A stretch of DNA of 64,000 bases from Blastobasis lacticolella (GCA_905147135.1 LR990048.1:18088563-18152562), one strand, 5' to 3'; shown: positions 32,073-43,481, counted from the stretch's first letter. Notes: generated from the sequence alone by a model not told the origin. A program made the numbers and translations.

Positions 32073-32227
32073 AACAGGCGTTCTTTGAATTTAGTTATCA
32101 ATTACCGTTTCTTTCTCTGTGGTAGAGTCTGGCTATCGAAAGTATATTAGACCCTGAGAAATGGCGTAAATTTTTAAAATATCTATTACTGGTGTCTCTG
32201 ACTATACGCTGAAGATAGTTCAACAAA

Positions 32228-32322
32228 CTTATCTGACCCAGTAACACCGTAGCTTTTGTTGTAATTAACATGATATTTGGCGACGGCGACAATTAGTACC
32301 ATCTTTAGCTGGGTCAGATAAG
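32228..32322. repeat. Inverted repeat with 14-bp perfect arms
   Basis: CTTATCTGACCCAG at 32228-32241 and CTGGGTCAGATAAG at 32309-32322, with a 67-nt spacer. Possibly the ends of a tiny foldback element. Confidence 0.65.
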
Positions 32323-33040
32323 ATTGTGGCACTCTAAATGGAATTGTTAATGTCAAATTTATCTAATACTAGGTTCACGTAAAACTACAAGAGTGCGTGC
32401 AAGATAAGTTTGCACTTCGGTATAGCGCCTTCGTCATTGTTTTTGTTCGGAATTGTTCAGCCGGAAGCAAAGTTATCTTGCGCAAACCTTTTATACGCTC
32501 TAACAAGTAACTGACAATGTAAGTTGATATTTACTTTGAGTATTACAAAAAGTCTGCAAAAACATCCAGGGTCTACTTACGGTAGCCACCGCTATCATAG
32601 GATACACATTATCTGTGCCACATTACTATGTAACATAAAACAAAGTCCTCCCTTCTCTCTGTCTGTCTGAATGCTATAAACTACGAAACCGCTGAACATA
32701 AAGGAATATTCATTCTTTCCAAGGTCGTACTCGTTTATATCCCGGTAAAATAACAAGATCCAGGTTAGTAGACTTTCGGACTGAACGCGGGTGAATACAT
32801 CAGGGGACTGCTAGTGAAATCCTAATAACCCAATAATCGTAAATGTTATGACTTTCATTCATTAGGGCTTTATGCTCATTTATTTGTTACTAGAGCAGCG
32901 TAAAAAAAGAGAAAATTATGTTTATAATGTCATTACTAATTTCAAGCGCGAAGGTTCGGAAGGACGTTTCTCGAATTCGGAATGAGCTCCACCACAGCGT
33001 GCCATTATGTTTACTTTAGACTATGACATGAGGTCTTCCG
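32323..33040. other. Unassigned DNA
   Basis: A RepH-like CTCTGTCTGTCTGAATGC with AAACTACGAAACCGCTG near 32655-32695 suggests a decayed copy. Otherwise nothing. Confidence 0.4.
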
Positions 33041-33156
33041 AGAGGCGGACAACGCATTACTAACTCTCCTGGTTCTGCTGATATGTATAGGTGGCGGTGA
33101 CCACTTTCCATCAGGTGGCCCGCTTGCCTGTTTGTCTGCCGCATAATATAAAAAAG
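33041..33156 (+). mobile_element. RepD 3' part
   Basis: GAGGCGGACAACGCATTAC, then GGTGACCACTTTCCATCAGG and CTGCCGCATAATATAAAAAA, colinear with the last third of the full RepD copies. Confidence 0.78.
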
Positions 33157-33179
33157 AGCCCGTTTATTCGTCGTCGCTT

Positions 33180-33360
33180 ACAAACCGGTCAGAAAACACG
33201 TTAACGTCGTCTCCACTTAGTCACCGCGGGGCAACCGGACAGAAAATGTGGTGTATACCCTATTGGTGCGCCACGACGCGGAGATTACGCGGGCGCGGCG
33301 CGACGGCACGGTGTTGCGATGCGATGGCTACGCGGTGATTATGCGGGCACAACATGTTCA
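33180..33360. other. GC-rich island
   Basis: CpG-rich, with GGGCGCGGCGCGACGGC at 33290-33306 and two related AACCGGxCAGAAAA words at 33183 and 33232. No open frame I would defend. Confidence 0.45.
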
Positions 33361-33884
33361 AACGCGCATTAGTATAGAAATCAAAATTGCATATACATTT
33401 GCAACCTATGGTATGGGCCCTAAATAAACTACAAAACGTAGAATCGTTGCTCCATCTTTCACCTGAACCGGCGTTAACAAAAGTAGCAAATAATAGCTAG
33501 TAATGAAAATGTAATTAGATACGAAAAATGTATGTACCTACCCCTATTTAGTCCTGGTAAATGTCATAGGAAGGGAATTCATGTCAAAACAGCGGCCCCA
33601 AGCACCGGTCCGCCGATGGCGTCGCCTTTTTGTGTTCTTTTTTATCTAATTCAGCCGTTCATATGCAGGGTCACTGAATATTTTTGGAGGATATATTCGA
33701 TTGATAATCAAAAGTTTATGTGTTGATGTTATTTTCCACACGGTTTCTTCAGGTGTTGGGGTCAATTTGCGCTGTTCTTAGAACATACCTATATACCTGA
33801 AGCCTCATGTCGTAGCAATAAACATATTTCATCAATATTTTCATACCATCGCCTAAGTCTCCTCTTAATATAGGACCAGAGTGT

Positions 33885-34075
33885 CGTGCAATGTTGCGCG
33901 AAATCTGGCAACACAAAACGTAACAAGAATGCGCGGTAGGCCCAAACGGAGATGGCGGGATGAGTTGGAAGTTTTTTCTAAGGATTAACCGAGGAAAGAA
34001 TCCGACCGTAAGTCGTGGAATATGGATAGAGAGGTCTTAGGCCTGCAGTGGGACAGAAATGGCTAAAATAATAAA
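33885..34075 (+). pseudogene. C-terminal fragment of an RTE-type LINE
   Basis: From 33929 one frame reads MRGRPKRRWRDELEVFSKD, a stop, then RKESDRKSWNMDREVLGLQW and DRNG before the stop at 34064. GRPxxRWxDDL followed by DRxxWRxxxxAxxQQW is the closing pattern of RTE-clade ORFs, as in LINE-R (GRPPTRW at residues 836-842). One in-frame stop and the missing upstream domains make it dead. An AATAATAAAAATAA tail follows. Confidence 0.78.
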
Positions 34076-34689
34076 AATAACTCATTTTTTGACTATGTGT
34101 CTTGTCCTCTCAATGAGAGTTTTATCGTCATTGATCATCCATTCCCCGGACTAATTATTTCAACATCGCCATTTCCGTGCAATCGAAAAGTTATTTTTAA
34201 TAAAAAGGGTTCTAATTGAATGGACTGGAATGAATTTATACCGGAGTACAGAGTGAGTACGTGGAAGTCCCCTCGGCTCAATGCTGAAAGCTGAAATTCT
34301 GACTGAAAATTCAATTTGTAAACTGCGCGCAGTCGTACCAGTTCATACGTGATGGTTGTAGGCAAGGGTTTTTATGCATATAATGAATTCTATACGCGTT
34401 TTTGTGTGAAATTCGGTTATTCCGGTGTTAATCCGGGCTATAAACTGTCTGTGTGCCAAATTACATCAAAATCCGTGAATGAGTGACAAACGTACATATT
34501 ACTCTTACTATTAACTTAGAGCTATAACATTCCAAAATTTTATAAAAATCCAGTCAGTGCAGTGGGTTGAAAAACTAACAAACATCTATTCATTTTTATA
34601 TTTTGCTTTTTTTTATGAAAGGAAAAAGCAAAGGAGCCTATCATCTGTTACTGGGCCAGATCGAATTGTAATTGCATCGCAATTACAGC
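34076..34689. other. Unassigned DNA
   Basis: Nothing supported. Confidence 0.4.
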
Positions 34690-34880
34690 TTTTTTTTTAA
34701 GACTATCCAGGCGTTTGACCGCCATCTCACCTGGTGGTAAGTGACGATGCGGTCAAAGATGGAGCATGCCTGTCCAGGAACAGTATATTCACTCTAGCCT
34801 TGAAAGCGTCCAGATTATAGTGATCAGGGTACACACTTGCAGGCAACGCGTTCCATTCCTTAGCCGCTAGTTCAATGGCA
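34690..34880 (-). pseudogene. LINE-F C-terminal fragment
   Basis: The minus-strand frame reads [20 protein letters not shown] then [10 protein letters not shown] and a stop, followed by the family 3' end CGCCTGGATAGTC and a poly-A tail (T run at 34690-34698). This is the very end of the same LINE seen at 23537. Confidence 0.85.
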
Positions 34881-35700
34881 GTTTGATACTTTTTTGGTAT
34901 TCTACTACTGATACTTATGGCTCCATCGAATTGTTGGATTGCAATCGTTGCTCCAAAGCAGTTTTACGCGTTTTTGGTATTCTGCTACAAAAATTGCCCT
35001 TGAGCTGCTATTGTGATGCAATCACAATTCGATTACAGTTCGATGAAACAAGTAAATTAGTGGACTCGAGGCTCTGGCCTATACCGAGCGCCTAGATAAT
35101 TGTCATATATTTATGTATGACATTATGTGGAAGAAAAATCACATATGTGACGTTGTAAGAAAGTGATCGCCACCCTTGATCACCTCTAATTAGTCTGTCC
35201 TCTGTGATTAGAAGTGTAGCTGTCGTTTCTTTAACGACTAAGTTGCCTTGTAACACCTTGTATCTGACTTATAATTTACGTATAGGCACATATCCTTATA
35301 TTTACACTTCCCACCATACCCATGAATTTGGACCACAGCAATACAAGCCTTAAACCAATTTCTGCTGTGAAGCAAGCGATTATTACTTGGCAGAAATTGC
35401 CAAGCCCCTTCGGTGATATCCGTTCCAATTGACAAGGTTTTACCACCGGTAATCCGCAATAAAGAAGGCTCATGATTAGCAGCCTCTGGCAGCTCGATCA
35501 AATTTTTGGAAAACGGAAGGGAATGTAAAAGAGTTCTCAGCACTGAATACGATACGCATACACGACATCCCTCAATCAGGGGTTTGAACCCAATCAATCA
35601 TTCCCGATCTTTCCCGGGGTTTAATGAAATTTTTCTAAAGCCACATACTGTGCCCGCAGCGAGACTCCATGTTGTGCGTAGTGATGGGCAAATTTCGATA
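34881..35700. other. Unassigned DNA
   Basis: A CGAATTGxxxGATTGCAATCG-type low-grade inverted repeat near 34925 and short overlapping frames at 35238-35597. No recognisable product. Confidence 0.4.
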
Positions 35701-35893
35701 GTCATCATCACGGTCCATAGCAGTTCACTGCAGGACTAAGGACCTCTCCCACAAAAGGGGCGGTTATTGCCATAATCTTCACGCTTGGCACGCGGGTTGG
35801 AGATCGCAGTGTTATAAATATAACAATGGAAAACGCTGCTACCCATTTTCCAGTCTACGTAGGCTCCACATATTTTGCCTCGAAACGTAATAG
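35701..35893 (-). mobile_element. RepC copy 3, 5'-truncated
   Basis: The plus strand has CATCATCACGGTCCATAGC and GGAGATCGCAGTGTTATAAA, and stops after CCTCGAAACGTAATAG, so the GCCGTGTGG end is missing. Confidence 0.82.
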
Positions 35894-36065
35894 CTGAATT
35901 GTAAACGAAAGTAGTGGTGAAAAGCTAGCACAGACAGAAATGTGGAACATGAACATTGCCACCTCGTAAGGAAACGGGCGAATGAAGTAAACCAAAGTGT
36001 ATCTTGGCCTAAAAGGAGATTTGAGTTGCCTATTTTATATTACTAGCATTACTGACAACAGCAAA

Positions 36066-36172
36066 CATATTTTTATTCTACGGAGCGATAAATGAGCAGA
36101 CAGTCCACTTGATAGTAAGCTATAACTGTAGCCCATAAAATCTACATGCATTCAGGTTGCAGGCAACAAAAA
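36066..36172 (+). repeat. RepO copy 1
   Basis: AGCAGACAGTCCACTTGATA, AACTGTAGCCCATAA and CATTCAGGTTGCAGG match 56765-56885. A looser match is at 63605. Confidence 0.65.
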
Positions 36173-36199
36173 TGTAGAATCGTATGTAAATAAATATGT

Positions 36200-36462
36200 C
36201 ATCATCCTCATCACAGCCCGTAACAGTCCACTGCAGGACTTAGGGCCTCTCCCACGAAAGGGGAGGTTATTGCCATAATCTCCACGCTTAGCAGGCGGGT
36301 TGGAGATCGCAGTGTTTAAATATAACAATGGAAAATGCTGCTTTCCATTTTCCAGACTACGGAGACTCTTGATCTTTTGCCTCGAAAACATTAGTCGCCT
36401 TGTACGACACCCATGAGTGTAAGGGGTTGGTGCTATTCTACTCTGCCGGACACCACACGGCC
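36200..36462 (-). mobile_element. RepC copy 4, full length with 11-bp target duplication
   Basis: On the minus strand it runs from GGCCGTGTGG to GGATGATG. Flanks AATAAATATGT at 36189-36199 and 36463-36473 are identical. Confidence 0.9.
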
Positions 36463-36477
36463 AATAAATATGTAAAT

Positions 36478-36590
36478 AAAAATAATTGGACAATTCACAC
36501 AGTGCCATCTAGCCCTAAAGTAAGCAAGGCTTGTTTCATGGGTGCCATAAAACTGATAAACTGCTTTATATATTTTTTTAATAGAAACTA
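36478..36590 (-). mobile_element. SINE-B 3' fragment
   Basis: The reverse complement of the SINE-B end: CACACAGTGCCATCTAGCCC, AGCAAGGCTTGTTTCATGGG, TGATAAACTGC. Confidence 0.75.
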
Positions 36591-36594
36591 ACGG

Positions 36595-36670
36595 CGGCTT
36601 GCACCAATTAATATAAAAAAAACGTCAAAACACAATTCTTAAAAGTGTTTAAGAAATTTGGTGCAAGCCG
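36595..36670. mobile_element. 76-bp hairpin element
   Basis: Perfect 13-nt arms CGGCTTGCACCAA (36595-36607) and TTGGTGCAAGCCG (36658-36670), with AT-rich sequence between. Probably a miniature inverted-repeat element or the fused ends of one. Confidence 0.6.
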
Positions 36671-36910
36671 GGCTTATTGTATTGACACGACTAAGGTGAA
36701 ACGCACCGACATCGACACTTCGTAACCGACCTATGCACATCACTGGTTCTCAAATAAAATTACTGGGTCTCCGCGGATCGAGTTTTAATGAAACGCGCAG
36801 GGCGAAACTTGGGAATTAGATTATGTAAGGGGAGCACGATGATACATAATTGATAATGTTTGTTATGACATGCCGCTTTTTTCGTCATACAATGTCCTTT
36901 AAGTACCTAT

Positions 36911-37068
36911 ATCGTGATGAAACCTGCACATTCAGGCGGTTGAATGTGTAACTATGATCCAATCCGGTCAGGTTCCCCTGGGATATAACCCTGCTATCAG
37001 GAAAACCTGACCAGATTGGATCATGGCTACACATTCAGTCGCCTGAATGTGCAGGTTTCCTCACGATG
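36911..37068. repeat. Inverted SINE-A pair (large hairpin)
   Basis: A plus-strand SINE-A segment (about 36911-36975) faces a minus-strand one (about 37004-37068) across a roughly 28-nt spacer; both contain AAACCTGCACATTCAGGC or its reverse. Transcripts from either strand could fold on themselves. Confidence 0.8.
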
Positions 37069-37216
37069 TTTTTCCTCACCGTAAGAGCACCGGTGAGTAT
37101 TCAATTAATGTACATAATTCAGAAAATAGTCATTGGTATATGACCGCAGTGGGATTCGAGCCCGGTACCTCTCGCCCACGAGTCGGATACCTTAACCACT
37201 CGGCCAGCGGCGCTCT
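37001..37216 (-). mobile_element. SINE-A, 5' half
   Basis: Minus strand, includes the tRNA-like head (plus strand GGGATTCGAGCCCGGTACC and TAACCACTCGGCCAGCG) and the body to the GGTCAGGTTTTCC region. The 3' half is missing and replaced by the inverted partner. Confidence 0.85.
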
Positions 37217-37884
37217 ATATTTTATTATTGTAAATGATGGCATTCAATTCCCGAAGTCGCATCAAACAGTCAGTGGCTGAAAACCTTTTGAATGGTACCC
37301 TCCTAAGTAATAAAGTAATACAAAGCACATTACACTCTGCTGTTGAGGCATTGTTTTCTCAATTTTCGCATTAGTACAAAACGTACATTAAAATGTACAT
37401 TAGAATAATATAGTAGCAGGTTAATGATTGTGGATGAAGGGTTGGGATAGGGTTGTCACATTGAAAAATAAATTTTCGTATATAAAATATGTTTATGTAT
37501 GTATACTCTTTATTACGTATAAATGCTTACAGGACTATGTCAAAAAATAACATAAAAATACTTGCTTGTAAGCTTGCTCCACAGTGGGATTTCTTTCAGC
37601 CTGCCTTAGATACTCCGAAAGGAGCTCTAACGAGCGGTGGAGCAAATATAATATTAGATTAAAAATATACACAAGTTAAAGAAATGAAATCTTTTTCCGG
37701 AACATATAACGACGTATAAAAAGCCCAAACTAGCGCTTTAGACAGTATTTTATAACGTTTTAATGTTATCTCCCTTATCACCACTTATATCACTTCATTG
37801 GATGTTGGCCTTCCCAATGAGCGCCATCTACCTGTGGCCCTGCAGGCCCCTATTTCACAAACATGACAACTGTAATTTACTTTG
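37217..37884. other. Unassigned DNA
   Basis: At 37505-37640 a sequence with AATAAAGAGTATACATAC on the minus strand may be a LINE 3' UTR. No coding remains. Confidence 0.4.
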
Positions 37885-37932
37885 ACAATTCGACGTACAT
37901 TGCTGAGTTTTTAGCAACGTACATCGAATTGT
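37885..37932. repeat. Hairpin, 20-nt arms
   Basis: ACAATTCGACGTACATTGCT and AGCAACGTACATCGAATTGT pair with two mismatches around an 8-nt loop. Confidence 0.7.
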
Positions 37933-38335
37933 TATAGTAACTTGCAATGGCTCTCTGTTTGCTGTCTTTGGCAGGTCCTTTCACCACCTGGCTGTCCTGG
38001 CATTCCTGCTAATTTGTTTTATATTTTCTAGACATTAAAATTATGATCATGGGCTGTTTTGCTCTCGCTCGCGTGGGTGCGAGCTGATTGAAAAAGGGCC
38101 ATATATTAAAAAATATTTTAAGGTATGAAAATTACAATATAAATTAAAGGTTAGGTTATTTTTTTCTATATTCCCAACCTTAACGCGAAACCTTTCCACT
38201 GCCAACCCTAACGCGAGCCCTAATGAGTACAAACACGTTGTGACGTGTTAATGGTCGCAAAGGGCACGTTACACGTGTCGCGTGCGACGCGGACGCCACA
38301 CGCCCCTACAATCCCGGATTGGTATGCACACGCCT

Positions 38336-38368
38336 TTACATCCCTGTAGGTCCGTGACAGGGATGTAA
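38336..38368. repeat. Hairpin, 12-nt perfect arms
   Basis: TTACATCCCTGT and ACAGGGATGTAA with a 9-nt loop. This could be a folded RNA or chance; no U run follows. Confidence 0.55.
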
Positions 38369-38605
38369 GGGATGGTGAACCTTTTTGTAACATCGTAACA
38401 TTTCGTGTCGTGACTGGCTAGTCTTACGTTATTTTCAATAATTATGTTTTACTGTGCGCGTCTTAAGTTAAGGATGTATTGTGGCACCTACAAAGTGCTG
38501 TCTATGTCTATTTGAACTGTATGTTGAAGCGCTGGTACGTAGTGTCTGTAAGGCAAGACTAATGCTTCGTGCCTGTCATCATGGCGTTAATGTACCGTTT
38601 GTGCC

Positions 38606-38842
38606 CTCGTACACGAGGGCCTGGGGTCCGCCTTGACCATGATCCAGGATTTGACAGATAATGTAATTACAGTGAAGCGACTGCTATTTGACCTCCGTGA
38701 CGGGAACCAGACCAAATTGGATCATGGTTACACATTCAGTTGTTTGAATGTGCAAGTTTAATCACGATGTTTTCCCTCACCGTAAGAGCATCGGTTAGCA
38801 TTTAACTAATGTACGTAAATCAGAAGAGTCATTATTTATTAC
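38606..38842 (-). mobile_element. SINE-A without head
   Basis: The plus strand runs CCTCGTACACGAGGGCC, ATGATCCAGGATTTGACAG, CACGATGTTTTCCCTCACCG, GCATCGGTTAGC. It ends before the tRNA-like part. Confidence 0.87.
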
Positions 38843-39681
38843 TATAAATTATTCTATCCTTCAAACGAAGCAACCGTCCACAGTTTGACTTGAATCTAGA
38901 CCAATATGTTTCAATGCGACAACAAAATGATGAACGTGAGGGCCGTTAGTGTATTTTCTTTAGCAGTTCGTCTACAGCGACATGTTAGATCCTTCTCAAT
39001 TGTTTTGTCTTTTTTTTATATACCCGTATATAAATCGATCTGGAGCCGTATTTGTGAACCGTTCGAATAGCACTCATAAACAAATTACCTACCTGTCTCT
39101 TTCACACTCGTGTTAAGTTGGCCGAGAGTGAATAGGAAACGTAATGTTTCCATTTTATTACTCTGTTTTGTTTATTCTACACAATTTGAGCCAATGGTTC
39201 GCCGGCCCTACCATAGGGTCTTTTTCGAAACGAACGCACTCATCTCTGCTGAACCTTTTCGAGTTAAAGTAATTTTGTTAAAGTTGAGGCTTACTATAAG
39301 GGTCTGGGCGTAACTGGAATGAGTTAATATTGCAACCGAATATTCGATTCAACTTATTATAGACTGTAAGGGCGCCGTAGGTTATCCTACGTCATCAAGT
39401 ACAAGAAAAAATCCAGTCTGTAGTGATAGTAGACGTTTAGGAGACCCACAAAACGTTAATCTGCCCGTACACAGTAAAAATTTTTTTTTGTGATCTAAAC
39501 TTAGACTTTTCGTAGCAATTATACTAATAGTTAACCCCTACCTTTCTTCCTTTCAGTAAAATAATTTTTGAAATCGTTTCAGTAGTTTCGTTTCCAAAAT
39601 TACAATTTCTTTTATAGGCAATTTTTGTTACTGGTTGTAACAGCATTCATCTTAAGGTGAACGCAACTTCTCCAAGACGAA
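38843..39681. other. Unassigned AT-rich DNA
   Basis: Nothing supported. Confidence 0.4.
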
Positions 39682-39873
39682 CGTGTTATATTATATGGTA
39701 TTATAGTCTATTTTTAATTGCTATTTAAAAGTAAAACTATCGTAATTAATAATAAATAATATTGCCAAATAAAATTATAGTCGTTTCAGAACGAATGTAC
39801 GAAACTCCTGAACGATGTTTAATCTTTGAGCACATTCAGTACTAATTAACTAAAAGTTTGGTATCTAAATATT
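39682..39873 (+). repeat. 192-bp direct repeat, left copy
   Basis: Matches 41659-41850 with two differences by eye. It begins CGTGTTATATTATATGG and ends GTATCTAAATATT. It may be the start of an LTR cut short on its right side by other sequence. Confidence 0.9.
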
Positions 39874-39960
39874 ATTTATTTCATTTCATTTATTACGTAT
39901 CAGTTTTCCAACAGATTTCACAATATTATGTAGTACTTACATGTATTTATATGACACCCT
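39874..39960 (-). mobile_element. Possible minus-strand LINE 3' end
   Basis: On the minus strand: TCTGTTGGAAAACTG then ACGTAATAAATGAAATGAAA, the CTGTTGGAA plus AATAAA pattern also at 22113. It abuts the left 192-bp repeat. Confidence 0.5.
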
Positions 39961-39975
39961 GTTAGGACATTGCAA

Positions 39976-40015
39976 ATAAGTGAGAGTATCTAATAATAAG
40001 TGAGAGTATCTAATA
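39976..40015 (+). repeat. Tandem duplication of a 20-nt unit
   Basis: AATAAGTGAGAGTATCTAAT occurs twice in a row. Confidence 0.85.
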
Positions 40016-41104
40016 AACAGTACAATAAACAAAATATTAAATAATTCACATATTTGTAAGATGTCATTCTGTATTAGCAATTAATTCTATCAGCAGTATT
40101 GTCATTTTTCACATAAATTTCAAAACGGTGTCATAAATAATATAATACAATAGCTAGATCCGGATTATCTCAATTCGAGGTAATTAAAAAAATTCATCAA
40201 TATTATAATAGCATTTTTGCACAAGAAAGGATTTCATTTCTTTGGTAAATGATTTCAATTTTTAATGATTTTTTATGTTGTTGGATATATGATTACTTGA
40301 ACATTTTATCCATCACAGCGTGGGGACCATTTGTACATATAGTGAATTGAGAAAAATGTTTCTGTTTATTAACATTGCGATTGTTTCGTCTAACGCAAGT
40401 TCTAGGTGAATACATTTACTTGAATTTTCTTACAAATTTATATGACTGTAGAATGTACAATGACGTCACTGTTAGTATGCCGTACTTTATAAATTTCCGT
40501 CCGAACTTATAACTTTCCCCCTACATATGATTAAAATTAAAATTTTTGCTAGCTACCGTTAGTGATTGGAAAATCAAACGTCAGAATTGACCGAACGGAT
40601 TATGATGGTAGATTTGGCTGATAAGTACCATTTATTATATTGTGACATAGTCCAGAAGTAAAACAACAAACATTTATTTACACACACATAAGAAACAATA
40701 CCATACGAGTAGTGTACCATACAATAAGTACTGTATTCTTCCAAAAACAAAAGATCTTTTATACTAAACACTAATATTTTCTATTTACTACACGTACCTA
40801 TTCAATTTTATTATATTAATGTTTATATATTATGTTTGGTCGACTTTCTTGCCCGATGTCGGTCAGCCTCACAGGCAGTGAGTGTTGGGCCTGGCATGTT
40901 AAGGCATATAGTCAACATTTATCAGGATCACCGGTATAGGTGATGCCAGTGACAAAAAATATTATCAGGATATCGGGTAAAGGTGATGCCGGTGATGGTT
41001 TACAATAATAATTTTGAAATTTAAAAAAGCGTACATGCATTACTGATGATTTCATTGACTTAATAACTTAACTATTGGACTTAGTTAAAATTGTAAATAA
41101 AAAA
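40016..41104. other. Unassigned AT-rich DNA
   Basis: Holds a related pair of TATCAGGATxxCGGGT/TATAGGTGATGCC words near 40920-41000. No open frame of interest between the 192-bp repeats. Confidence 0.4.
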
Positions 41105-41109
41105 CAAGC

Positions 41110-41250
41110 TAAAATGCAATGAAAAAAAAAGCGGAAATGCTAAGTACATGGTTATTTATTTATCAATAATGGTACAAAATAAAAAGGAAAGCTGGAATGC
41201 TATAAAAAAGCGGAAATGCACAGTAAATGGTTATTTATTTTTCAAATATG
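41110..41250 (+). repeat. Tandem duplication, about 70-80 nt unit
   Basis: Two units each with AAAAAAGCGGAAATGC, then TGGTTATTTATTT and a CAATAATGG or CAAATATGG end. Confidence 0.7.
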
Positions 41251-41658
41251 GGTTTAAAAAAGTTAAGTATGTGACGAATATAAAATATACATAATATTTA
41301 TGAACTTTTGTATGTACACGTTGTACACGTAGAAATAACACAGCATAAACGATACAACAGGCACAACTTATATTTTTAATTTTATGGTTAACCTATGTAA
41401 ACTTTATGTGATAACATGTTCTACGTCAATGGAATTTGCTAATTGTTTGTTTACCTACTTGAGTAGTTTTTCGTATTGATAAAAATGATATATCAATGTT
41501 ATTCTTATCTGCTTTGTAATGAAATATGATGAGATTACTATAATAATATAATAGTTTACGTTTTTAATTATGTTTACAATTTATTCCACAATTGTTTTAA
41601 CTTGATGTACCATCACAATGTTTAAGTACTTCGAGAACGAAGCACATGTCAGTATGGC

Positions 41659-42356
41659 CGTGTTATATTATATGGTATTATAGTCTATTTTTAATTGTTA
41701 TTTAAAAGTAAAACTATCGTAATTAATAATAAATAATATTGCCAAATAAAATTATAGTCGTTTCAGAACGAATGTACGAAACTCCTGAACGATGTTTAAT
41801 CTTTGAGCACATTCAGTACTAATTAACTAAAAGTTTGGTTTCTAAATATTTAATGTATCTTATAATTATTTAAAATAGTTTTAAGAACTATTTCGATGAA
41901 TTTGGTTATTATCTTTGCACAATATTTCATAGTTAATTAGAATTATTATAACGTGCTGTCATTGGTTGAAATGTAACGGCTTCTAACTTCCGTTTGAATG
42001 TTGGTTATATAAACCCAGTCGAGAGACTGGGAGGGCCTTGTTGCTCCAGACCCGGCACAGAGTTAAGTACAAACTTGCATTGTTTTATTGTTGCTTTATA
42101 TTTTGTATTAGTTTTATTCATCTATATAATCGGTTATTGATTGAATCATACGTAATACTATTGTCCCATTTTTAGGGATTTTGTATTTTGCCATGTATTA
42201 TTATGTTCAGAATATATTGTTATATTTCCCATGTAACTTTGTTTGCTATGATTGCCTATCCTATGATATAATAACTTATCTAATTTGATCCAATATGTGT
42301 GTTTAAATATGCTTTTCCTGTCTGGAATAAATAGCTATTTATATTTAACTAATGTG
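41659..42356 (+). promoter_or_regulatory. LTR-like block, including the right 192-bp repeat
   Basis: Starts with the second 192-bp repeat (41659-41850) and continues to a TATA box (TATATAAA, 42006-42013), a short CCCAGTC/GACTGGG hairpin about 15 nt downstream, a GC-richer leader, and a polyadenylation signal AATAAA at 42326-42331. TATA and AATAAA about 320 nt apart without an open frame is the U3-R-U5 order of an LTR. The ends lack a clear TG...CA pair and no target duplication is evident, so solo-LTR status is inferred. Confidence 0.5.
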
Positions 42357-42803
42357 CCCTATTTTTATTTCATTAAGCTTTCCACCCTTAGTTTTCGATA
42401 AAATACTAGACCACCATCATTAATATCTTCTAAATACTTAAATTCACACGCGAGATCTGTACACTCTATACACCCTATCTAACAAACGCATCGAACGAAT
42501 CGAAGTTAACATGGCCTCGCACCCTTTTCCTCACTATAAGACCACAACCACGCTGAAAGAATAATTCCCATTTCCATTACATCTGTCGCATTATAATTAC
42601 ATGTCACGAAAAGGAAAAGAGGAGCAGTACTCTCGCGCGCAACTGTCAGTGTCAAAATGCGAGCGCATCGGTCGATTCAATCGCAACGCCCTCGCTGAAT
42701 TAACGTCACCTGAATTCGTCTAAGATTTCTGGGATTTGTCCTGACTCGGACGATTCAGCGCGGATGGGTGTGCGAAGTTTCATATTCGTTCGTAATATTC
42801 GTG
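42357..42803. other. Unassigned DNA
   Basis: No supported features. Confidence 0.4.
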
Positions 42804-42814
42804 CGTTCACCTTT

Positions 42815-43073
42815 CATCATCACAGCCCATAATAGTCCACTGCAGGACTTCGGGCCTCTCCTACGAAAGGGGAGGTTGTTGCCATAATCTCCACGCTTGG
42901 CAGGCGGGTTGGAGATCACAGTGATATACAGCAATGGAAAACGCTGCTGCCCATATTCCAGCTCACGGATACTCTTAGATTTTGTGCCTCGAAATCATTA
43001 GTCGCCTTATACGACACCCACGTGTGTATGGGGTTGTGCTATTCCACTCTGCCGGACACCACACGGCTTAAAC
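42815..43073 (-). mobile_element. RepC copy 5, full length with 11-bp target duplication
   Basis: On the minus strand it runs from AAGCCGTGTGG to GTGATGATGA. CGTTCACCTTT flanks it exactly at 42804-42814 and 43074-43084. Together with copies 1 and 4 this fixes both ends of the family. Confidence 0.92.
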
Positions 43074-43145
43074 CGTTCACCTTTAGGGATCTCGAATTTT
43101 TTTAAATGAAAAACAGCCCATATTACTTACTGATAATACATCATA

Positions 43146-43481
43146 AGAGGTAGGGCATAGCGAGGTATCTTCGAATTCGAGCCGCCCGACTGGCGAAGTA
43201 CCTTCACCTTACAGAATACCGCAGCTAAACAATACTCTTTTAAATAGTATTGTGTTTCTGCCGATGAGTAAGGTTTCCAGTGCTCCATGGGGTGGGGATT
43301 CGGGAAACCGTGGCTTTGGCAGTGGAGTGGCATTTACCTTTTTGCTGCCAGAGCAACGTGTTATAGAGGTGGGGAACGCATTGGCGATACTCTTGGTGTT
43401 GTTTATGTCAATAGGCAGTGGTGACCAATTTCCATCAGATGGCCCGCTTGCCTGTTTGCCTACCGTATGACATAAAAAAAA
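43146..43481 (+). mobile_element. RepD copy 2, full length
   Basis: Very similar to 24539-24878 through its whole length, ending CCGTATGACATAAAAAAAA. ATCATA flanks both sides (43140-43145 and 43482-43487), a short possible target duplication. Parts of it translate as short open frames on both strands that also occur in the other copy; their conservation reflects recent common origin, not function. Confidence 0.88.

Noticed and set aside
39976..41250. CRISPR-like or satellite array
   Set aside because: Only two tandem units in each case, with no regular spacers; the genome is eukaryotic.
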